From the NCBI GenBank assembly GCA_043718985.1, contig JAYSUQ010000117.1:1-13903 (forward strand): a stretch of DNA of 13,903 bases, written 5' to 3'. Made by a program: the position numbers and the translations under genes. The notes under the pieces were generated by a model. The model saw only the letters and a list, made by a program, of their open reading frames with translations. It did no database searches and was not told where the DNA came from. Origin of the DNA: UBA4416 sp043718985. GTDB taxonomy: Bacteria; Bacteroidota; Bacteroidia; B-17B0; Aurantibacillaceae. Below, one piece after another: positions 8,864-13,903 of the stretch (within the stretch, counting starts at the first letter, position 1; each line of letters opens with the position of its first letter).

Positions 8864-9063
8864 GGTTATTAACTTAATTCAATCTGCAAATAAAGTTTAA
8901 TCGACAATTAACGCCTTTTCGTCTTAAACAATAAGCAATACTACTTATCGGCACAAAAATTGTTAATTAGTTGTGTACTTTTAATATTGTTAAAATATTA
9001 AGTTACAAGTGATTTTTAACAATATATGCGCTATTTTTACTAGTAATAACAAAAACAACACCA
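8864..9063 (+). other. 200-base intergenic region upstream of the giant surface protein gene
   Basis: A/T-rich, with no credible reading frame. It must hold the end of the pssA transcript and the promoter/leader of the next gene. I see no hairpin followed by a T run that would be a classical terminator. TACTTTTA near 8976-8983 and TATTTTTA at 9032-9039 each match the Bacteroidota -7 box with one mismatch but lack a TTG at the right distance. The inverted repeats at 8981-9025 are the only clear structure. Confidence 0.5.
8984..9025 (+). repeat. 12-base inverted repeat overlapping an alternative 8-base hairpin
   Basis: ATATTGTTAAAA at 8984-8995 is the exact reverse complement of TTTTAACAATAT at 9014-9025, with an 18-base loop. 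A second perfect inverted repeat, TTAATATT at 8981-8988 and AATATTAA at 8994-9001 with a 5-base loop, uses some of the same bases, so the two stems exclude each other. The larger stem ends 38 bases before the ATG at 9064. It could be an operator, a leader hairpin or a T-run-free terminator for pssA. A/T-only stems are weak, and chance is possible. Confidence 0.45.
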
Positions 9064-12000
9064 ATGAAAAAACTACTATTTTTATCACTACTTACTGCCT
9101 TTACATTAAATATATTTGCCGAGGGTACCCCGCAAATAATGCCTAACCCGGCAATCGATATTCGCTTTCAGGTATTTGATAACAACGACCCAGCACGTAA
9201 TTTTATGACATATGGTTGCCCTGCAACAAGTAGGTTAAATATTCGTATTAAGCAAGTTGGTAACGAGCGTATTCATATTGGTTTGCGTCAAAATGACGGA
9301 GATGTTTACATGCGTGTACGCGATCCATTAGGTACTATTGTTTATGGCCCAGTATTAGTGCCTGCGGCTGGTAACGGTTTTATCTCAACCTATGCACAGG
9401 CCATTGCTGGTCCAGCGTTAGTTGTAGGCCCAACTGGTTATAGTAGTTTATATTTTACACCTTCATTACCAGGTGATTATTACATTGAGTTTAATCCAAA
9501 AAATGCAAACAACTATGTTGGTGGTACAAGTAACGTAAAACGCTTATTTCAGTTTTTCGATATTTCTGTAGAGAAAATATCTACCGCTAAAATAATTAAA
9601 GGCCGTTTATGGTCAAACGCTTGGGATTTTAATTGCATGAGCTTTACAAATCCATTTCAAGCTAAAATGACCATTTATGCGCCCGATTCGGTTTTAACTG
9701 AAATAGATTTTAATGGTATACAGCCCTTTGGTTTTGTTATTTTAGCAAATAGCACAGGTGTTGCAAACACTGCAAGTATTGTAAATGATAGAAAATCAAT
9801 AGCGGGTAACGTACAATACCCACAGTATAAACTTTTTTTACAAACGCCAGATACATTGGTTTTTGTGCCAGGTCGTTTAGTGCCGCGTGTGTTAGGCACA
9901 CCAAATATTACTGGCTGTGCCGTTAGTGGTTGGAACATAAATTTAAGCTGTACCCATAATGGCTTAGCCGAAATTTATTTCGATTTAAATGGTGTTGCAG
10001 GCTACCAAGCTGGTACAAGCGATGTTTTTTTTAATAGCCGATTAACCTTTGGTAACAATACCATACCTTGGGATGGTAATAATGGTTTAGGGGTTCCGGT
10101 ACCCGACGGCACGCCAATTAATATGAATGTTACCTATTTTGCTGGCATTACACATTTACCTTTGTTTGATTGTGAAAACCATACAAACGGTTACAAAGTT
10201 AAAGTTATTGCGCCGCCAGGTGGTAACCCGAGTACTTTTTGGGATGATAGCAACTTATTACCTATTGGCACAACAAATTTAGCCTTAGGTTGCGTTAATA
10301 ATTGTCATACTTGGACTAACCGTAACGAACAAACTATTAACACCTGGTGGGTAACCCACTACAGTAATTTAACTGTAGTATCGGTTAAATTAAACGATTG
10401 TGCTCCTGTTGCCGTTAACGATTTTAGCATTACACCATTAAATACACCAATTACTGTAAGTGTGCAGGCAAACGATTCAGATCCAAACCCTGCCGATACA
10501 CCATCCTTAACAACCACTATCGTTTCTGGGCCTGTTACAGGAACGGCAACAGTAGTTGGTAAAAATATTTTTTACACCCCACCAGCTGGCTTTTCAGGAA
10601 CAGTAACTTTAGTTTATCAAATTTGCGATCCTTCGGTACCAGCGCCTGTTTTATGCGCTACCGCAACCTTAACTATAGTTGTAGATTGTGATGATGATGG
10701 CATTAGCAGTGCTGTTGAACCAGTTGGCGATGCTGATGGCGATGGCGTTTCTAATAGATGCGACTTAGATAGCGATAACGATGGTATTTTAGATTCAGTA
10801 GAAGGTTACACCGATTTTGATGGAGATGGTGTGCCTAATGCAATAGATTTAGATAGTGACAACGATGGCATTGCCGATGCCATTGAGGCAAATGGAGGTA
10901 TTATACCTGCAGGATACGATTATACTGATGGACGAATAGTTGGACCAGATACCGATGGCGATGGTTTAAAAAATTCGGTAGATGCGGCGCCTAGCGTTGG
11001 TTACGGTTCTGGCTCAACATCTACATTGTTAAACCCAAATACCGATGGCGATAGCCGTGCAAATTATTTAGATAAAGATTCGGATAACGATGGTATTATG
11101 GATGTTGTAGAGTGTGGTGGCACAGATGCAAACAGAGATGGTGTAATTGATGCTTTTGTTGATGCAGATGCAGATGGAATAAACGATGTATTATTAAGCA
11201 CACCATTAGTTGTTGGCAATGCCGATGCAAATGGAAAACCCGATTATATGGATTGTGATGCCGATGGCGATGGTATAGCCGATAATCGCGAAGGTCAAAC
11301 TACTACTGCTTTTACAGCCGCACCAGCTTTTGCAGATACAGATGGCGATGGTATAGCAAACACATACGACGGAGGAAATGCAATAGCAGCAGTTGATACC
11401 GATAGTGATGGGATACCTGATTTTAGAGATACAGATAGTGATAACGATGGGATTACTGATTTAATTGAAGGCAACGATAACACCCCTGGAACTAACGGCG
11501 TAGCAGATACAACACCAAGTGGTACAGATACAGATGGTGATGGTATTGATAATACCTTTGATTTATTACCTGCTGCTTTTAGCCCAAACTCAAATGTACC
11601 TTGCCAGGATTTTGATGCCGATGCAGAGCGCGACTGGAGAGATACTGACGATGATGGAGATGGTATACCAACTGCAATGGAAACTGGAGATAACGTACCC
11701 TCAAATGGAATTAAAGATTATTTAGAAGCGCAATATTGCGGTAACCATTTTGTTGGGCAAGCAAATTATGCAAGTGCTGTGTTTAGTAACAACGGGGTTC
11801 AAACTACTACAAACGCATTAAATACACCTAATGGTACAATTGCAAGGTTAAACGATAACGGTGATAATTTTGTTTTGGATTTTGGAACTACATATCCAAC
11901 AGGTTCAATTATCAGAATACTAGCTCGAAGAACAAATTTAGGTTCTAATACTGGCGGTTCAGGCCTTCAAATTAGTCAATCGTTAAATGGTACAACATTT

Positions 12001-13903
12001 TCAAATCAAACAATTGTAACAGATGCTACTTTTACAACCACACTTACTATTTACACTTATACTACTACGGTAGCTAATGTTAGATATGTAAGATTAGGAC
12101 GTAATGGCGGTAGAGAAATTGAAGTTGATGCGGTTTTAATATCAAATTGTTTTCCTGATCAAGATAATGATGGAATTGCAAACACTGTAGATTTAGATGA
12201 TGACAACGACGGATTATCAGACATACAAGAAGGCTCGTTAGATAGTGATGGAGATGGCTTAATTAATAGTTTAGATTTAGATTCGGATAACGACGGCATA
12301 CCAGATGCTATTGAAGCTAATGCGGGTTATTTACCAGCAAATATGAATACAAATGGGCAATTTTCGGTAGCATATGTTAAAGCAAATGATGCTAATAATA
12401 ACGGTTGGGCTTCTGTTTACGATAACTTTGCAGGTGGTACAAATTTACAAGATCAAGATTTTGATGGAGATGGTATTCCAAATCGCAGAGATTTAGATAG
12501 CGACAGCGATGGTTTACGTGATGCGCTTGAAGCAAACAACGGATCGTTACCAGCTAATATGAATAATGCAGGGCAATACCCAGCTGCTTGGGCCTTAACT
12601 CACGATACAGATGGAGATGGTTTAGTAGATAGTTTTGACTCAAACAATGGAGGTGTTGCAATTTTAAACCCTGATACAGATGGTGATTTAGGGAAAGATT
12701 TTTTAGATTTAGATTCGGATGCTGATACTTTATTAGATGGTTATGAAGGCAACAATGGTTCGTTACCAGTTGGTATGAATGCAGCTGGCCAATACCCACC
12801 AGCTTATGTTGCTGCAAACGACCCTAACGGCAACGGAATTGTAACCGCTTTAGAAACCACACCACTTGTTAACCCAGATTCTGACGGAAATGGCCGACCA
12901 GATTATTTAGATAGATGCTTACAATCTACAGGTAATGGAAGTTGGAATACAACCATTGTTTGGGGAGGTAAACCAATCCCTACTTGTGGCAAATGTGTTA
13001 TAATTTCGCATAGCTTAACAGTTAGTGGTGCCGTTTATGTTTCGGATGTTACTTTATTGCCAGGAGCATTATTAACAAACAATACAGGTACATTTAATGT
13101 GTGCGGTAGTTTAACAAATAGTGGTGGCACGGTTGCAATTGCAGGCTGTAAATCTAAAACAGTATTAAGTGGTACTGTTAACCAAAAAATTTCGGGCAAA
13201 TGGAATTTTGGAACATTAGAACTAAACAACCCCGCTGGTGCAACTGCCGTAGCAAGTTCAAGCGTAAATATTTATAAAGCAATAGTTTTAACACAAGGTA
13301 CATTTAGTATTGCTCCAACCGCTACACTCTCTTTACTATCAACAACTGCTTGTGGCAATGCTTATGTTGGTGGTACGGGTACGGGTAGTGTTACAGGCAA
13401 TGCAGTGGTCGAGTCATCTGTTAAAGGTTGCCAAGGTTATGTTACACTGGGTGCGCCATACAACGTGCAGTTAGTTAACCTAAAAAACTTATATTACCAA
13501 GGCTTTACGGGTTCAAACAATGTATTTGCTTGGAATAATGTTTACACTTACAACGAACAAAAATTTGGGCCATCAGATTCGGGCTATGTTAAAGCAACAA
13601 ACGTTTTAAATGTGTTACCGCGCGGTAAAGGAATGGTAGTTTATACGTTTTCAAACACAGTGCCTGCGGGTATTGTATCAACTGGTCCAATAAGTGTAGC
13701 TCCATTTACGTTTCCATTAACATATAGCACAACATCGTTTGGTAATTTACACGATGGTTTTAATTTGTTAGCAAATCCGTATCCTGCTCCAATAGATTGG
13801 GGGACGCCAACATCTACTGGTTGGACAAAAGTTAACTGTTGCGATGCCATTTACTCATACAACCGTTGTGGCAATCAGTTTTCGGCTTACGTTGGCGGCA
13901 TTT
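9064..13903 (+). CDS. Giant secreted multi-domain calcium-binding surface protein, candidate T9SS cargo/adhesin (3' end cut)
   Basis: Uninterrupted frame of 1613 codons, open at the right edge. Residues 1-19 form a signal peptide (MKKLLFLSLLTAFTLNIFA) with no lipobox cysteine. Residues 20-440 are a beta-rich module I recognise only loosely from other Bacteroidota surface proteins. Residues 446-540 are an Ig/cadherin-like domain (APVAVND, YTPPAGFSGTVTLVYQICD). Residues 541-890 hold about 18 DxDxDG-type thrombospondin-3-like repeats. Residues 892-1030 look like a galactose-binding-type beta-sandwich (NGDNFVLDFGTTYP, NVRYVRLGR). Residues 1032-1284 are a second DxDxDG array. After Cys1285 comes a GSWNTTIVWGGKPIP module, then FNLLANPYPAPIDW at 1566-1579, both common shortly before T9SS sorting domains. 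Probably exported by T9SS and stiffened by calcium; an adhesive or structural role is inferred. The sorting domain itself is not visible. The ATG at 9064 is the only start in front of the signal peptide. Confidence 0.88.
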   Translation, partial: MKKLLFLSLLTAFTLNIFAEGTPQIMPNPAIDIRFQVFDNNDPARNFMTYGCPATSRLNIRIKQVGNERIHIGLRQNDGDVYMRVRDPLGTIVYGPVLVPAAGNGFISTYAQAIAGPALVVGPTGYSSLYFTPSLPGDYYIEFNPKNANNYVGGTSNVKRLFQFFDISVEKISTAKIIKGRLWSNAWDFNCMSFTNPFQAKMTIYAPDSVLTEIDFNGIQPFGFVILANSTGVANTASIVNDRKSIAGNVQYPQYKLFLQTPDTLVFVPGRLVPRVLGTPNITGCAVSGWNINLSCTHNGLAEIYFDLNGVAGYQAGTSDVFFNSRLTFGNNTIPWDGNNGLGVPVPDGTPINMNVTYFAGITHLPLFDCENHTNGYKVKVIAPPGGNPSTFWDDSNLLPIGTTNLALGCVNNCHTWTNRNEQTINTWWVTHYSNLTVVSVKLNDCAPVAVNDFSITPLNTPITVSVQANDSDPNPADTPSLTTTIVSGPVTGTATVVGKNIFYTPPAGFSGTVTLVYQICDPSVPAPVLCATATLTIVVDCDDDGISSAVEPVGDADGDGVSNRCDLDSDNDGILDSVEGYTDFDGDGVPNAIDLDSDNDGIADAIEANGGIIPAGYDYTDGRIVGPDTDGDGLKNSVDAAPSVGYGSGSTSTLLNPNTDGDSRANYLDKDSDNDGIMDVVECGGTDANRDGVIDAFVDADADGINDVLLSTPLVVGNADANGKPDYMDCDADGDGIADNREGQTTTAFTAAPAFADTDGDGIANTYDGGNAIAAVDTDSDGIPDFRDTDSDNDGITDLIEGNDNTPGTNGVADTTPSGTDTDGDGIDNTFDLLPAAFSPNSNVPCQDFDADAERDWRDTDDDGDGIPTAMETGDNVPSNGIKDYLEAQYCGNHFVGQANYASAVFSNNGVQTTTNALNTPNGTIARLNDNGDNFVLDFGTTYPTGSIIRILARRTNLGSNTGGSGLQISQSLNGTTFSNQTIVTDATFTTTLTIYTYTTTVANVRYVRLGRNGGREIEVDAVLISNCFPDQDNDGIANTVDLDDDNDGLSDIQEGSLDSDGDGLINSLDLDSDNDGIPDAIEANAGYLPANMNTNGQFSVAYVKANDANNNGWASVYDNFAGGTNLQDQDFDGDGIPNRRDLDSDSDGLRDALEANNGSLPANMNNAGQYPAAWALTHDTDGDGLVDSFDSNNGGVAILNPDTDGDLGKDFLDLDSDADTLLDGYEGNNGSLPVGMNAAGQYPPAYVAANDPNGNGIVTALETTPLVNPDSDGNGRPDYLDRCLQSTGNGSWNTTIVWGGKPIPTCGKCVIISHSLTVSGAVYVSDVTLLPGALLTNNTGTFNVCGSLTNSGGTVAIAGCKSKTVLSGTVNQKISGKWNFGTLELNNPAGATAVASSSVNIYKAIVLTQGTFSIAPTATLSLLSTTACGNAYVGGTGTGSVTGNAVVESSVKGCQGYVTLGAPYNVQLVNLKNLYYQGFTGSNNVFAWNNVYTYNEQKFGPSDSGYVKATNVLNVLPRGKGMVVYTFSNTVPAGIVSTGPISVAPFTFPLTYSTTSFGNLHDGFNLLANPYPAPIDWGTPTSTGWTKVNCCDAIYSYNRCGNQFSAYVGGI
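10684..11736 (+). repeat. Thrombospondin-type-3-like DxDxDG repeat array 1 (within the giant gene)
   Basis: Encodes residues 541 to about 891. Around 18 calcium-loop motifs follow one another, such as DCDDDGI, DSDNDGI, DTDGDGL and DADGDGI. DSDNDGI-like landmarks begin at 10852, 11077, 11257, 11434 and 11647, giving irregular units of 75, 60, 59 and 71 residues. Units have the form DSDNDGIxDxxEG, a variable stretch, then DTDGDGIxN. Known type-3 repeats bind calcium through the aspartates; binding here is inferred. Confidence 0.85.
12157..12915 (+). repeat. DxDxDG repeat array 2 with a 72-residue super-repeat
   Basis: Encodes residues 1032-1284. After a short 28-residue unit (DDDNDGLSDIQEGS) come three long units beginning at 12280, 12496 and 12712, exactly 216 bases (72 residues) apart; the last is 68 residues long. 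Each starts DSDxDxLxDxxEAN-like and carries a GxLPxxMNxxGQ motif at a fixed offset of 51 bases (12331, 12547, 12763), then PAAW/PPAY and a D/N-rich loop. DNA copies differ at many synonymous sites, so the duplication is old. Confidence 0.85.

Noticed and set aside
8959..9039. Canonical Bacteroidota promoter (TTG then TAnnTTTG) for the giant gene
   Set aside because: Candidates at 8976-8983 and 9032-9039 miss the final G and have no TTG at the proper distance; near-matches are expected by chance in this base composition.
8864..9063. Intrinsic terminator for pssA
   Set aside because: The available stems are A/T-only and not followed by a T run, so a terminator cannot be claimed.
10684..12915. 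Regular GATGGCGATGG-like DNA repeats as a possible CRISPR array or tandem non-coding repeat
   Set aside because: Copies are in frame, diverge at synonymous sites, and encode aspartate calcium loops; there are no identical direct repeats with unique spacers.
9675..13850. Short minus-strand open frames and one plus-strand alternative frame inside the giant gene
   Set aside because: All are antisense or out-of-frame to one uninterrupted 1613-codon frame and show low-complexity translations of its repeats.

Overview
The window is a stretch of a Bacteroidota (Bacteroidetes) genome. The evidence is a low-GC sequence, start codons preceded by A/T-rich stretches instead of Shine-Dalgarno sites, and a PorU-type/PorV-type pair of type IX secretion system (T9SS) components, a system confined to this phylum. 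The genus cannot be told from the sequence. There are no RNA genes, insertion sequences or CRISPR arrays, and nearly every base lies in six genes.

Positions 8101 down to 1 (minus strand) hold four genes read leftwards: an MBOAT membrane O-acyltransferase, an SGNH-type hydrolase/acetyltransferase-like partner, a PorV2-type outer-membrane protein, and a very large PorU2-type C25 cysteine peptidase (putative sortase) that runs off the left edge. The first two overlap at TAATG and the last two at ATGA, so each pair is probably translationally coupled. A 59-base spacer separates the pairs. The first pair looks like an extracytoplasmic acyl-transfer module of the AlgI/AlgJ or DltB/DltD kind. The second looks like a T9SS cargo-processing module.

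Positions 8150 to 8863 (plus strand) hold a phosphatidylserine synthase, divergent from the MBOAT gene across only 48 bases. A 200-base intergenic region follows. It contains a 12-base inverted repeat that overlaps a second, mutually exclusive small hairpin.

Positions 9064 to the right edge (plus strand) hold one uninterrupted frame of 1613 codons, still open at the edge. It encodes a secreted, multi-domain, probably calcium-binding surface protein: signal peptide, N-terminal module of about 420 residues, Ig/cadherin-like domain, a first array of thrombospondin-type-3-like DxDxDG repeats, a beta-sandwich insert, a second array built on a 72-residue super-repeat, and C-terminal modules typical of T9SS cargo. 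Its end, where a T9SS sorting domain would be expected, is outside the window.

Taken together the region suggests cell-surface biogenesis: surface-glycan acylation, T9SS processing and attachment, phospholipid synthesis, and a giant candidate cargo. The link between the acyltransferase pair, the sortase pair and the giant protein is an inference from proximity only.
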